Positions 37,409 to 46,363 of a stretch of DNA of 64,000 nt are shown piece after piece. Both the position numbers and the translations under genes were made by a program. Every line of letters begins with the position of its first letter. Positions within the stretch are counted from its first letter, which is position 1. The stretch comes from Saccharopolyspora phatthalungensis (GTDB lineage: Bacteria > Actinomycetota > Actinomycetes > Mycobacteriales > Pseudonocardiaceae), in the NCBI RefSeq assembly GCF_014203395.1, contig NZ_JACHIW010000001.1, forward strand, positions 1,860,001-1,924,000. The letters are read 5' to 3'. The notes below the pieces were generated by a model that was given only the letters and a program-made list of their open reading frames with translations, was not told the DNA's origin and did not search any database.

Positions 37409-38056
37409 TCAGGCCGCGTCGAGGCCGTCCCAGGACAGGTAGCGCCAGCCGGTCCGGGCGTCGGGGTCGGCTTCCAGGACGATGACGCCCGTGTTCGGCA
37501 GGTACGTCGAGTTGCCCTCGGCGCCCTCGATGTTCGTGGCCAACGCACTCGCCGCGAGCCGCAGCATCGCACCGTGGCTGACCAGCGCAACCGCGCCGCC
37601 GCCGGACCCGTCGATGGCGGTGCTCGCCCCGGCGAGGAAGCGGGTTAGCGCCTCGTGGCCGGTTTCACCGCCGGGCATCGGAACGTCAAGCCGCCCGGCG
37701 TGCCAGTTCGCGTAGACGTCATCGAAGGTCTCCAGCGCCTCCGGGTCACCCCGGCCTTCCAGCTCCCCGACGTAGATCTCGTGTGTGCCCTCGACGACCT
37801 CGACTCGCAACCGGTGCCGCTGCGCCAAGGGCTGCGCCGTCTGCTGCGCACGCAGTGCGCGGCTCGCGTGCACCGAGACGATCTTCTCGCCGGCCAGCCG
37901 CTCGGCCAGCCGCGCCGCCTGCAACTCGCCCAGCTCGGTCAGACCCGGGCCCGGCGGGAGGGTGTCGAGCACCTGCCGCACGTTGGCCGAGGTCTGCCCG
38001 TGACGGGCCAGGATCAGGCGCATTCCGGTGGGCGCCGCCAGCGCGAACTCGGTCAC
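37409..38056 (-). CDS. Histidine phosphatase family protein (Rv3837c-like)
   Basis: A 215-residue phosphoglycerate-mutase-like phosphatase. The catalytic LILARHGQTSANV supplies the phospho-His (about residue 18); ASRALRAQQTA carries the Arg, and VALVSHGAMLR the second His. Many members of this branch are phosphatases rather than mutases. The GTG at 38056 overlaps the pheA stop as GTGA, indicating translational coupling; an ATG 11 codons later is an alternative. The same pairing with pheA exists in M. tuberculosis. Confidence 0.86.
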   Translation of the reverse strand: MTEFALAAPTGMRLILARHGQTSANVRQVLDTLPPGPGLTELGELQAARLAERLAGEKIVSVHASRALRAQQTAQPLAQRHRLRVEVVEGTHEIYVGELEGRGDPEALETFDDVYANWHAGRLDVPMPGGETGHEALTRFLAGASTAIDGSGGGAVALVSHGAMLRLAASALATNIEGAEGNSTYLPNTGVIVLEADPDARTGWRYLSWDGLDAA

Positions 38057-38976
38057 GCCAACCGCCCCGCGCGGAGGTCTTCGAGCCAATTCGCCGAGGT
38101 CTGGAACGCCTGCTCCGAGGCAGATGGGCGCACGCTGGCCGGCGACCGGTCCGCCTTCGGGTAGGACCCGAGGAACCGGACGCTGCTGCAGCGGCGGCGC
38201 AACGCGGTCAACGCGTCGCCGATCCGGGCGTCCGCGACGTGCCCGTCGAAGTCGAGGAAGAACCGGTACTCGCCGAACCGGTCCTTGATGGGCCGGGACT
38301 CGATGCGGCTGAGATTGATGCCGCGCAGCGCGAGTTCGGCCAGCATCTCGACCAGCGAGCCGACCTCGTCGCTGATCACCGCGCACAGCGAGGTCCGGTC
38401 CGCGCCGGTCGGCTCCGGCAGCACCCCGGGGCGGCGGACCAGCAGGAACCGGGTGACCGCATCGGGCACGTCGGCGATGCCGCCGACGAGCCGCACCAGC
38501 GAGGGGTAGTGGTCGAGCGCCACCGAAGCCGATATCGCCGCGTCGAACTCACCGGCCGCGACTTCGGCGGCGGCCGCCGCCGTCGAACTGGTCGCGCGGG
38601 TGCGGGCCCCCGGCATGTTCTCGGACAACCAGCTACGGACCTGCGCAAGAGCGTGCGGGTGACTCGCCACGGTGCCGATCTCGGACAGCGCGACACCGGG
38701 CCGGGCCAGCAGGTCGAACTGCACCGGCAGCACGGCCTCCTGCACCGCCACCAGCGGTTCAGCGGTGGTCAACGCGTCCAACGTGGCCGGTACCGAGCCT
38801 TCGACGGAGTTCTCCACCGGCACCCCAGCGGCCAGCACTTCACCGGCGCGCACCGCGGCCAGGGCCAGCGGGACGGTCTCGTAGGGCACTAGGTCGGCGT
38901 CGAAATCCTCGGTCAGCAGCCGGGTGGCCTGCTCGGTGAATGTGCCCGGCGGGCCGAGATACGCGATTTGTGGCAC
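38053..38976 (-). CDS. pheA: Prephenate dehydratase
   Basis: Monofunctional prephenate dehydratase (307 residues) converting prephenate to phenylpyruvate for phenylalanine synthesis. The PDT domain starts IAYLGPPGTFTEQA and includes GVPVENSVEGSV and the catalytic TRFLLV motif (about 175-180). The C-terminal ACT domain (about 195-275), with ESRPIKDRFGEYRFFLDF, binds phenylalanine for feedback control. A short basic tail follows. GTG start with TAGTCT (38983-38988) 6 nt upstream, a leaderless-type promoter. Confidence 0.96.
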   Translation of the reverse strand: MPQIAYLGPPGTFTEQATRLLTEDFDADLVPYETVPLALAAVRAGEVLAAGVPVENSVEGSVPATLDALTTAEPLVAVQEAVLPVQFDLLARPGVALSEIGTVASHPHALAQVRSWLSENMPGARTRATSSTAAAAAEVAAGEFDAAISASVALDHYPSLVRLVGGIADVPDAVTRFLLVRRPGVLPEPTGADRTSLCAVISDEVGSLVEMLAELALRGINLSRIESRPIKDRFGEYRFFLDFDGHVADARIGDALTALRRRCSSVRFLGSYPKADRSPASVRPSASEQAFQTSANWLEDLRAGRLA

Positions 38977-39252
38977 CCGATAAGACTAAGAGGGGACGCA
39001 GCCGGCTTGCGTCGTGGTGTCGCTGGCGCATCTAGTCGGCCTCGCGGAGAAACCTGCGAACCCGGGGTTCGGGCTACTGCGGCGACAAGCGGCTGGCGCC
39101 ATCGGCTGGCACGGATGCGCCGGATGAGGCGGGTGGCGCCTCCCGTATTGGGCGGTTTCCGGGTCCGAAGGCGGGGCGTTTCGGCGCGGCGGATGCCGCC
39201 GATAAGAGGAAGGTGTGACCTACCCAATGCCACCGCGCCGCACATTCCTGCG

Positions 39253-39864
39253 ATGCTGTGGGGTGTGACCGCAGATTCGGGGCGCTCAGTGGATGGAGCG
39301 GAGCCGGAGCTGCAGCTCGTCCTATGCGCAGTGGACGAGCCGCTGGCCGCCGCCTGGCAGGAGATCGCCGACAGCCGAGCCGGCCTATCCGTACATCAGG
39401 GGTCGGTGCTGGACTTGGCGGTCGACGCGGTGGTGAGCCCGGCGAACTCCTACGGCTGGATGCGCGGCGGCATCGACGCCGTGTACGCCCGCACCTTCCC
39501 CGAGGTGGAGGAGCAGGTGCGCAGCGCGGTGCTCGCCTACCACGGCGGCGAGCTGCCGGTCGGCGAAGCGCTGCTGGTGCCCACCGGCTCCCCGAACCCG
39601 ACCTGGTTGATCAGCGCACCCACCATGCGGGAACCGGGTGAGCGGCTGCCGACCGACACGGTGCACCCCTACCTCGCGGCGCGGGCCGTGCTGCGGCTCT
39701 GGTCGAGCGGGATCTTGGAGAACGGCGCGCCGGTTCACCACGTGGTCCGGTCCGTCGCGATGCCCGGCCTGGGCACCGGCGTCGGTGGCGTGTCGCCGAA
39801 GCTGTGCGCGCGGCAGGTCGCCGCGGCCTGGGACGAGGTGTTCGCGCGGGTCGACCAGCTCTGA
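39253..39864 (+). CDS. Macro-domain protein
   Basis: A 203-residue single macro domain. The binding signature is VHQGSVLDLAVDAVVSPANSY followed by GWMRGGIDAVYARTF, and the C-terminal loop is MPGLGTGVGGVSP. Macro domains bind or hydrolyse ADP-ribose derivatives. The gene is solitary, without an obvious ADP-ribosyltransferase partner nearby. Start is ATG at 39253; a GTG at 39265 is also possible. The 276 bp upstream, shared with divergent pheA, hold no other gene. Confidence 0.85.
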   Translation: MLWGVTADSGRSVDGAEPELQLVLCAVDEPLAAAWQEIADSRAGLSVHQGSVLDLAVDAVVSPANSYGWMRGGIDAVYARTFPEVEEQVRSAVLAYHGGELPVGEALLVPTGSPNPTWLISAPTMREPGERLPTDTVHPYLAARAVLRLWSSGILENGAPVHHVVRSVAMPGLGTGVGGVSPKLCARQVAAAWDEVFARVDQL

Positions 39865-40107
39865 CCAGGATCTGCACGCACAGCACTAGCCAGTCTCGAT
39901 CTTGGCCAGGCCGCTGGTCGTCTTGTTGACCTCGCGCACGCCGAACCCGAAGCACGCCGCCGTCGTAGTCGGCCTCGACCTGGTCGGCAGCGACGCCCTC
40001 GTTCCCGAAATGTTTGAGTCCTTCCGGCTCAAGAAGGGATGATCAAGCGGAGCGGGATCGAAGTGAGTACCGTCGGGCCCATCGGCCACCACCGAGGAGG
40101 TCCCCTG

Positions 40108-40620
40108 ATGCTTATTCGCCGTTTGGCCCGGCCGATGCTCGCCGCGATCTTCATCTACGGCGGCATCGGGGCATTGCGCGATACGCCGAGCCACGCCAAG
40201 GCCGCCGCCCCGCTGCTGGAGAAGGCGACGGGACCGGTGAAGGACTCGCTGCCGGAGCAGCTCCCGACCGACCCGGAAACCCTGGTGCGCATTGATGGCG
40301 CGGTGAAGGTCGGCGCCGGGACGCTGCTCGCGCTCGGCAAGTGCCCCCGGCTGGCCGCGCTCCTGCTCGCCGGGAGCATCGTGCCCACCACGCTGGCCGC
40401 GCACGCGTTCTGGACGATCGACAACCCCCAGGAACGTGCCAACCAGCAGGCTCACTTCATCAAGAACATCAGCCTCCTCGGCGGGCTGCTGATCACCGCG
40501 GTCGACACCGCCGGCAAGCCGTCCGTCGGTTACCGGGCCAAGCGCCGCGCACGCAAGGTCGCCGCGCAGACCCAGCAGACCGTCGGCGTGGTCAAGGGCG
40601 CGGCGAAGGTCAAGAGATAA
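40108..40620 (+). CDS. DoxX-family membrane protein
   Basis: A 170-residue protein with hydrophobic segments typical of DoxX (LARPMLAAIFIYGGIGALRD near the start, LAALLLAGSIVPTTLAAHAF mid-protein, and LLGGLLITAVDT) and a basic C-terminal tail. DoxX proteins in mycobacteria form a membrane oxidoreductase complex with SodA and SseA; no such partner is seen here. The ATG at 40108 is preceded by GGAGG. The 240 bp upstream hold nothing recognisable. Confidence 0.82.
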   Translation: MLIRRLARPMLAAIFIYGGIGALRDTPSHAKAAAPLLEKATGPVKDSLPEQLPTDPETLVRIDGAVKVGAGTLLALGKCPRLAALLLAGSIVPTTLAAHAFWTIDNPQERANQQAHFIKNISLLGGLLITAVDTAGKPSVGYRAKRRARKVAAQTQQTVGVVKGAAKVKR

Positions 40621-40688
40621 CCCGCATTCTCCGCCGTCGGGCGACCCCTAGCGCATCCGCCGCCGGGCATGTACGTAGCGTGGTGGTC

Positions 40689-41330
40689 GTGCCAGTGAGG
40701 GTGCTGCTAGTCGATGATCATGAGGTGGTCCGGCGCGGTCTTCGCGACCTGTTGGACACCGAGGAAGACGTAGTGATCGTGGCGGAGGCCGGTGGCGTCG
40801 GTGAGGCGCTGGTGCGTGCGCAGGCGACCGGGCCCGACGTCGCGGTCATCGACATGCGGCTGCCCGACGGCGACGGCCTGGAGCTGTGCCGCCAGTTGCG
40901 CGCCCTGCCGCAGCCGCCGTACTGCCTGGTGCTCACGGCCTTCGACGACGAGAGCGCGCTGGTCGGCGCGATCAACGCCGGCGCCTCCGGCTACCTGTTG
41001 AAGCAGGTGCGCGGGCAGGACCTGGTCAACGCCGTGCGCGAGGTCGCCGCCGGGCGGTCGCTGCTGGATCCGATCACCACCGGGCGGGTGCTGGCGCGGC
41101 TGCGCCAGTCCACCTGCCCGGAGCCGGACGAACTCGCCGCCCTGACCGAGCGGGAGCGCAAGGTGCTGGAGCTGATCGGCGAGGGCCTGACGAACCGGCA
41201 GATCGCCGAGCGGCTGTTCCTGGCGGAGAAGACGGTGAAGAACTACGTGACGTCGGTGCTGGCCAAGCTCGGCATGGAGCGGCGCACCCAGGCCGCCGCC
41301 TGGGTCGCCCGCCGCCAGAGCCAGGCCTGA
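40689..41330 (+). CDS. NarL/FixJ-family response regulator
   Basis: A 213-residue regulator with a receiver domain (VRVLLVDDHEVVRRG; phospho-acceptor Asp about 55 in VAVIDMRLPDGDG; Lys in YLLKQ) and a C-terminal LuxR helix-turn-helix (LTERERKVLELIGEGLTNRQ and VKNYVTSVLAKLGM). The GTG at 40689 was chosen because TAGCGT (40676-40681) lies 7 nt before it; other in-frame GTGs exist at 40680, 40683 and 40695. The histidine kinase encoded convergently at 41426-42586 is the likely partner. Confidence 0.9.
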   Translation: MPVRVLLVDDHEVVRRGLRDLLDTEEDVVIVAEAGGVGEALVRAQATGPDVAVIDMRLPDGDGLELCRQLRALPQPPYCLVLTAFDDESALVGAINAGASGYLLKQVRGQDLVNAVREVAAGRSLLDPITTGRVLARLRQSTCPEPDELAALTERERKVLELIGEGLTNRQIAERLFLAEKTVKNYVTSVLAKLGMERRTQAAAWVARRQSQA

Positions 41331-41425
41331 CTTCGCCGCGATTCATGGGCGTTCGCCGGGCGGCTGCCGGTTCTGATCCGGTTGCCACGGCAGCAGGGCC
41401 CGAAACGCGGCAGCGGGCGAACGAC

Positions 41426-42586
41426 TCAGGCGGGGCTCGCGGACAGCGGGACTTCCCAGGCGACCGTGGTGCCGCTGTCCGGCGACGAGGTGATCGAGCA
41501 GCGGCCGCCCGCCGCGACTGCGCGTTCTTCGAGGTTTCGCAGGCCGCGTTTGCTCACGTCGCGGGGAATTCCGCAGCCGTCGTCCACGACCTGTAGCAAC
41601 AGCCCGGAAGCCGAGCGCCGCACCCGCACCAACACGGTCTGCGCCCCGGCGTGCCGGACCACATTGGACAGTGCTTCGCGGAGCGCGGCGCGGGCGTGAT
41701 CGGCCACCGCCACCGGCACGTCGCTCAAGTCGCCGTCGATCTCCAGCCTCGGCGGCCGTCCCAGCAGCTCCCCGGCGATCTGCACCTCGGAGCGCATCGA
41801 GTCGTCGAGCGCGGGCGCCTGCGCCGGGGTTTCCGGATCCGCGGAGCGAAGCGTGCGGGCGGTCGCGCGGACCTCGGCGATCGCCTGGTCGATCTGCTCC
41901 ATCGTCTCGGCCAGCCGGGCCGCGTCGGCGGTGTCGAGTCGACCGGACAGCCGCCGCTCCAAGACCTCCAACTGCACACCGGTGGCATAGAGCCGCTGCA
42001 CGATCACGTCGTGGAGGTCGCGTGCGATGCGCTCCCGCTCCTGATAGACCGCGATGCGCTGGCGCGCCGTGGAGCCCTCCGCGAGCACCAGCGCGAGGCC
42101 GGCCTGCGCCGCGAACGACGTCAGCACGTCCACTGCGACCCGGGTGAAAATGCTGGCGCCTCGCCGCCGGTAGACGGCCAGCGCGCCGAGCCGGCGCTCC
42201 CGGGTGCCGAACGGCGCGACCGCGAACGGGCCGTACACCCGCAGCGAAGCGGGTACGTACGGAGCCGTCAGCGGGTCGTCGATCAGGTCGTCGACGACTA
42301 CGGGCACGCCGCTGCGCGCGACTCGCGCGGCAGCCGAACGCGAGGACAGGACCGTGCCGACCGGGTCGGCCAGCGGGCCGGTCGCGGTGGGCGCGCCGTA
42401 GGCGGCCTCGACGGTGAGGCGGCCGTCGTCGGCTCGGACAGTGACGACGCCGAGGTCGGCCTCGGCGAGTTCGGCGGCGCGGCGGACGACCAGCGGGAGG
42501 ACGGCCTCCGGGTCCTCAGCGGACAGCGCCAACCGGGTTATCTCGGTGGACGCCGCGAGCATGCGCCTGGCGAGGGTGGAATCCAT
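41426..42586 (-). CDS. GAF-domain sensor histidine kinase (HisKA_3)
   Basis: A 386-residue cytoplasmic kinase without membrane segments. A GAF domain spans about 25-175. The HisKA_3 dimerisation domain has the phospho-His in RERIARDLHDVIVQRLYATG, and the ATPase domain has NVVRHAG, VDDGCGIP and GLRNLEERA. The layout matches DevS/NarX-type kinases; GAF domains of this kind may sense redox, gas or a small ligand. ATG at 42586; GTG three codons earlier is also possible, with GGAG about 10 nt upstream. Convergent to its probable response regulator. Confidence 0.88.
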   Translation of the reverse strand: MDSTLARRMLAASTEITRLALSAEDPEAVLPLVVRRAAELAEADLGVVTVRADDGRLTVEAAYGAPTATGPLADPVGTVLSSRSAAARVARSGVPVVVDDLIDDPLTAPYVPASLRVYGPFAVAPFGTRERRLGALAVYRRRGASIFTRVAVDVLTSFAAQAGLALVLAEGSTARQRIAVYQERERIARDLHDVIVQRLYATGVQLEVLERRLSGRLDTADAARLAETMEQIDQAIAEVRATARTLRSADPETPAQAPALDDSMRSEVQIAGELLGRPPRLEIDGDLSDVPVAVADHARAALREALSNVVRHAGAQTVLVRVRRSASGLLLQVVDDGCGIPRDVSKRGLRNLEERAVAAGGRCSITSSPDSGTTVAWEVPLSASPA

Positions 42587-42942
42587 GACATACACGAGGC
42601 TATAGCTCCAGCGGACGTGAAGTCGGGTCCGGACGACGCAGGTCACAGCGCCCTCGACGGCGTTCCGGCAACGAGCGCCGCAAGCCTTGCCGGAAACCAC
42701 GCGCCATGAAGCCGCCGATCTTGCCTGAACCGATCATGCTCGGCGGCGCTGGGCGGCCGTCGCCAGCGACCAGCACGCCTCGCTGGTCAGAATCTGGCGC
42801 GCCTTCGCGGGCCGCGGTCGGATTCTCGCGTCGATAGATCACATCAACCTCCCGGGCCGGAGCATCAGGGTTCTGGTTTGCCCGAAACCGGGATTTTTGT
42901 CCGGTGTTTGAAAAACGGGAAACCCGCGATCTTGCGCGGCGT
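42587..42942. other. Intergenic region between cydDC and the kinase gene
   Basis: About 356 bp with no credible gene. Both flanking genes are on the minus strand, so it contains the cydDC terminator (42909-42926) on the right and the kinase promoter on the left. A second short hairpin CCCG-GTTT-CGGG lies at about 42880-42895. Nothing else recognised. Confidence 0.5.
42909..42926 (-). terminator. Short hairpin with T tract after cydDC
   Basis: On the minus strand CGGGTTTCCCG (42926-42916) is followed directly by TTTTTC, 16 bases after the cydDC stop. The stem is only 4 bp, so this is tentative. Confidence 0.45.
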
Positions 42943-45900
42943 TCATCGGTGGGCACCGGCGTGTCGGGAGTCGCGGACGACCGTGATCTCGCCGCACTCG
43001 ACGCGAAGGACGATGTCCGCGTGCTCGGTCTCCGTCCAGCGGTGTGTCACGTGGATGACCGTGCGGTCTCGCAACGCGTGGCGGAGCCGGACGAGCAGAT
43101 CCTCCGCGGTCGGCACGTCGAGGTGCGCCGTCGGTTCGTCGAGCAGCACCAGCTCCGCGTCCTCGGCCAGCAACGCTCGCGCCAGCGCGAGGCGCTGCGC
43201 TTCACCACCTGACAACGCGGTGCCGCCACTCCCGACCACCGCGTCCAGACGCCCGTCCCAATCCGGCAAACCCGCCAGCGCGAGCGCCTCGACCAGCTCC
43301 CGATCAGTGGCCTTCGGAGCCGCCAGCCGCAGGTTCTCCCGGACGGTCGTCGACACCAACTGCGGCTCCTGCGGGCACCAAGCGACCCGCTGCGGCATCC
43401 GCACCTCGCCGCGCTCGGCACGCAGGAACCCGAGCAACAGCGCCAAAAGCGTCGACTTCCCGCCACCCGACGGCCCGACCACCGCTACATGTGCCCCGAC
43501 CGGCACCCGCAAATCCGCGCCCCGCAATGCCAATCCCGCCGCCCCGGGCCACCTGACGTCAACCCCGACCAGCTCAACGTCCCTGCCAACCTCAACGTCG
43601 GCCGCACCGCCCTCCGGCGCCGCAGCCCGCCGACGTTCACCGCCGCCGACGGCCAGCAGCGGCGCCAGACGCGCTTGCGCTGCGCGCAGCGAACGCCATT
43701 GCTGCGCCGCTGGAGGCAGCAGCGCAACGGCTTCCGCCGCCGCCAGCGGCACCAGCCCGAGCAGCGGGGCCAGCTCCGGCGCCAAGCTGCCTTCGGCTAC
43801 CGCCGACGCCCCGAACCAAACTCCGCCGAGCACCGCGACCCCGACAAGCAGCGTATTCACTGCCGTTGCAGCGCCCGCGCCAAAGGCGGCGCGGCGTGCG
43901 CGGGCCGCCAGGTGTTCGTCGGCAGCGGCGAGCTCGGCACGGCGCTCGGTGTGCGCGCCGAAGGCAAGCAGTTCCGCCGAGCCGTCCAGCAGCGCGAGGA
44001 CGCGGGCCGCGATGAGGCGCCGTCCCTCGGCCACGGCAGTGGTCGCGCGGCGCTCCGCCGCGAGCGCCGCGAGCGGGCTGGCGACGAACGCGGCGAGCAG
44101 CGCGGCTGCCAGAACCGCGCCCGCTTCGGGAAGCACCAGCGTTTGGAGCACCACGGCCCCGAGCACGACGATCGCCGCGACCAGCGGCGGGAGGATCACG
44201 CGCGGCTCCAGGTCGCGGACCGCGTCGACATCGTCGACGAGGCGAGCAACCCCCTCGCCCCGGCGCAGCCCGGCCGTGCGCACCGGCCCGAGTCGCACGA
44301 GGGCATCCCATAGCTGGCGCCGGAGGCGGCCCGAGAGCCGGAAGGCGGCGTCATGCGTGACGATCCGCTCGACGTAGCGGAGGGCCGCGCGCGAGAGTGC
44401 GAAGGTGCGCACGCCCACGACGGCGACCGACAGCGTGAGGATCAGCGGCTGTTGCGAAGCCCGGGCGATCAGCCAGGCCGAGGTCGCGGTCAGCGCGAGG
44501 CCGGAGAGCAGCGAGAGCGCTCCGAGGCCGACGCCGAGGAGCGTTCGCGGCGTGATCAGGTCGCGAATGCGCCCGGGAATCGCGGGTAAGTCGGGCGCAG
44601 CGGCCGGGACGGCCGCGAGCGCCGGCTCCGGTTCGGCCGCGACCGCTTCGGGCCGGTGGCTGGCGAGTACGACGGTCGCGCCCCCGGCGGCGGCGCGGCG
44701 GATGGCCGCGTTGACCTGGTGGGCCGTCGCCGGGTCCAGATGGGCGGTGGGCTCGTCGAGCAGCAGGATCGTCGCGTCGCCGTGCAGCCGCAGCAGTGCG
44801 CGGGCCACCGCCACCCGCTGTCGCTCCCCTGTGGACAGTCCATCGATGCGGTGGTCACGCAGATGCGCGGCAGCCGCTTCGGACAGCGCTTCGTCGATGT
44901 GAGCCGTCAGATCCGGCTGGTCGGCGGTGGCCACTTCGAGCTCGTCGGCGACCGTGCCTCCGGTGAAGGTGGGACGCTGCGGAACCCACGCGATGCGCCG
45001 CCGCCATTCGGTCGGGTCGAGCTCGGCGACATCCACGTCGCCGCAGGTGATCGCGCCGCTTTCCGGGGCGGCGAAGCCGAGGAGCACCGACATCGTCGTC
45101 GACTTCCCGCTGCCGCTCGGACCGATTCCGTCGAAGCCCTCCAACCGCACGATCTCGCCGGGCCGCGCGACGAAGCTCAACCCGTCCGGCGCGAACCCGT
45201 CCCGCCGCCGCACCCGCAGCGCAGCCACTCGCAAAGTAGCCGCGCCGTCGCGGGAAACGGCCGGTTCACGCCGGTAGGCGAGGTCAACGGGCCGCCTCTG
45301 AGTGTCCGGCGGAAACGGGCCGTCGCCCTCACCGGCGGGAGCGCTCACGAGCTCGTCGACTCGGCGGACGGCTTCCACGCCGTCCTCGCTGGCGTGGTGG
45401 GCGGCTCCGGCCGCGCGCAGCGGCAGGTAGCACTCCGGGGCCAGCACCAGAATCAGCAGTCCGGTGGCCAGATCGAGGTCGCCGGAGACCAGTCGCAGGC
45501 CGATGCCGACGGCCACCATCGCCACCGACAGCGACGAAAGCAGCTCCAGGACCAGCGCGGAGAGGAAGGCGACGCGCAGGGTCGCGATCGTGGTGCGCCG
45601 GTGCGCGTCGCTGACCCGGCGGACGACCTCGCCCTGCGCCCGTGCCCGCCCGAAGGCCGTCAACACCGGAAGCGCCCGGATCAGCTCCAGCAGCCGACCG
45701 GATAGGCGCTGCACCGCGTCGGCTGCGCGCGAGGTGCGCTGCTCGGTGTATTTGCCGACCAGCCACGCGAACAGCGGGATCAGCGGCACCGTGATCACGA
45801 TGACCAGCGCGGAAACCCAGTCGGAGAACAGAATCCAGGCACCGACCAGCGGCGGCACGACCGCGGCGGTCACCAGCGCGGGCAGGTATTTGGTGAAGTA

Positions 45901-46287
45901 GGCGTCGAGCGAATCGAGTCCCTTGGTGGCCAGCGCGGTCAGCTCCGCCGGTCCGCGACGGTGGATCCACTCCGGGCCCTGCCGCATCGCCGAATCCAGC
46001 AGCAGGCCGCGCAGCTCCTCCTTCGCGCCCGCCGCCGCCCGCGCGGACACCGTTTCGGTCGCCCAGCCCAGCACCGCCCGCGCCACCACCGCACCCGCTA
46101 GCACGACGAGGTAGTGGCCGATCTCCACCGGCGCCGCGCCTCGGGTCACCACCGCCGCGAGCGCGTTGCCCAACGCCCATGCCTGCACGATCAGCGCGAT
46201 CGCGGTGCCGAGGGAAAGCAGCCCGGCCACGATGAGCGCACGCCGGGCCGCCCCGGATAGGCGGGGCAGCGCCCCCAGCGGACCCAT
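42943..46287 (-). CDS. cydDC: Fused CydD-CydC ABC transporter
   Basis: A 1,114-residue single-chain heterodimeric ABC exporter needed for cytochrome bd assembly (thiol/heme-related transport into the outer compartment). The first half has six membrane segments and a nucleotide-binding domain with GPSGSGKST, LSTGERQRVAVARALL and ILLLDEPTAHLD. The second half repeats this with GPSGGGKST, LSGGEAQRLALARALL and LVLLDEPTAHLD. Both ATP sites look complete. E. coli and M. tuberculosis encode the halves separately. ATG at 46287 is 6 nt after AAGGAG; a GTG one codon earlier is possible. Last gene of the cyd operon. Confidence 0.93.
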   Translation of the reverse strand: MGPLGALPRLSGAARRALIVAGLLSLGTAIALIVQAWALGNALAAVVTRGAAPVEIGHYLVVLAGAVVARAVLGWATETVSARAAAGAKEELRGLLLDSAMRQGPEWIHRRGPAELTALATKGLDSLDAYFTKYLPALVTAAVVPPLVGAWILFSDWVSALVIVITVPLIPLFAWLVGKYTEQRTSRAADAVQRLSGRLLELIRALPVLTAFGRARAQGEVVRRVSDAHRRTTIATLRVAFLSALVLELLSSLSVAMVAVGIGLRLVSGDLDLATGLLILVLAPECYLPLRAAGAAHHASEDGVEAVRRVDELVSAPAGEGDGPFPPDTQRRPVDLAYRREPAVSRDGAATLRVAALRVRRRDGFAPDGLSFVARPGEIVRLEGFDGIGPSGSGKSTTMSVLLGFAAPESGAITCGDVDVAELDPTEWRRRIAWVPQRPTFTGGTVADELEVATADQPDLTAHIDEALSEAAAAHLRDHRIDGLSTGERQRVAVARALLRLHGDATILLLDEPTAHLDPATAHQVNAAIRRAAAGGATVVLASHRPEAVAAEPEPALAAVPAAAPDLPAIPGRIRDLITPRTLLGVGLGALSLLSGLALTATSAWLIARASQQPLILTLSVAVVGVRTFALSRAALRYVERIVTHDAAFRLSGRLRRQLWDALVRLGPVRTAGLRRGEGVARLVDDVDAVRDLEPRVILPPLVAAIVVLGAVVLQTLVLPEAGAVLAAALLAAFVASPLAALAAERRATTAVAEGRRLIAARVLALLDGSAELLAFGAHTERRAELAAADEHLAARARRAAFGAGAATAVNTLLVGVAVLGGVWFGASAVAEGSLAPELAPLLGLVPLAAAEAVALLPPAAQQWRSLRAAQARLAPLLAVGGGERRRAAAPEGGAADVEVGRDVELVGVDVRWPGAAGLALRGADLRVPVGAHVAVVGPSGGGKSTLLALLLGFLRAERGEVRMPQRVAWCPQEPQLVSTTVRENLRLAAPKATDRELVEALALAGLPDWDGRLDAVVGSGGTALSGGEAQRLALARALLAEDAELVLLDEPTAHLDVPTAEDLLVRLRHALRDRTVIHVTHRWTETEHADIVLRVECGEITVVRDSRHAGAHR

Positions 46288-46363
46288 CACTCACTCCTTG
46301 TCAAACCGCAGTTGTTTCGCCCGGTGGCGGCCCGTGAACGCGTCGGGGCGCACCTCAACGTGC

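Noticed and set aside
38968..39252. Upstream extension of the macro-domain frame
   Set aside because: The extra residues are Arg/Gly-rich and overlap the divergent pheA promoter; the macro domain starts after 39253.
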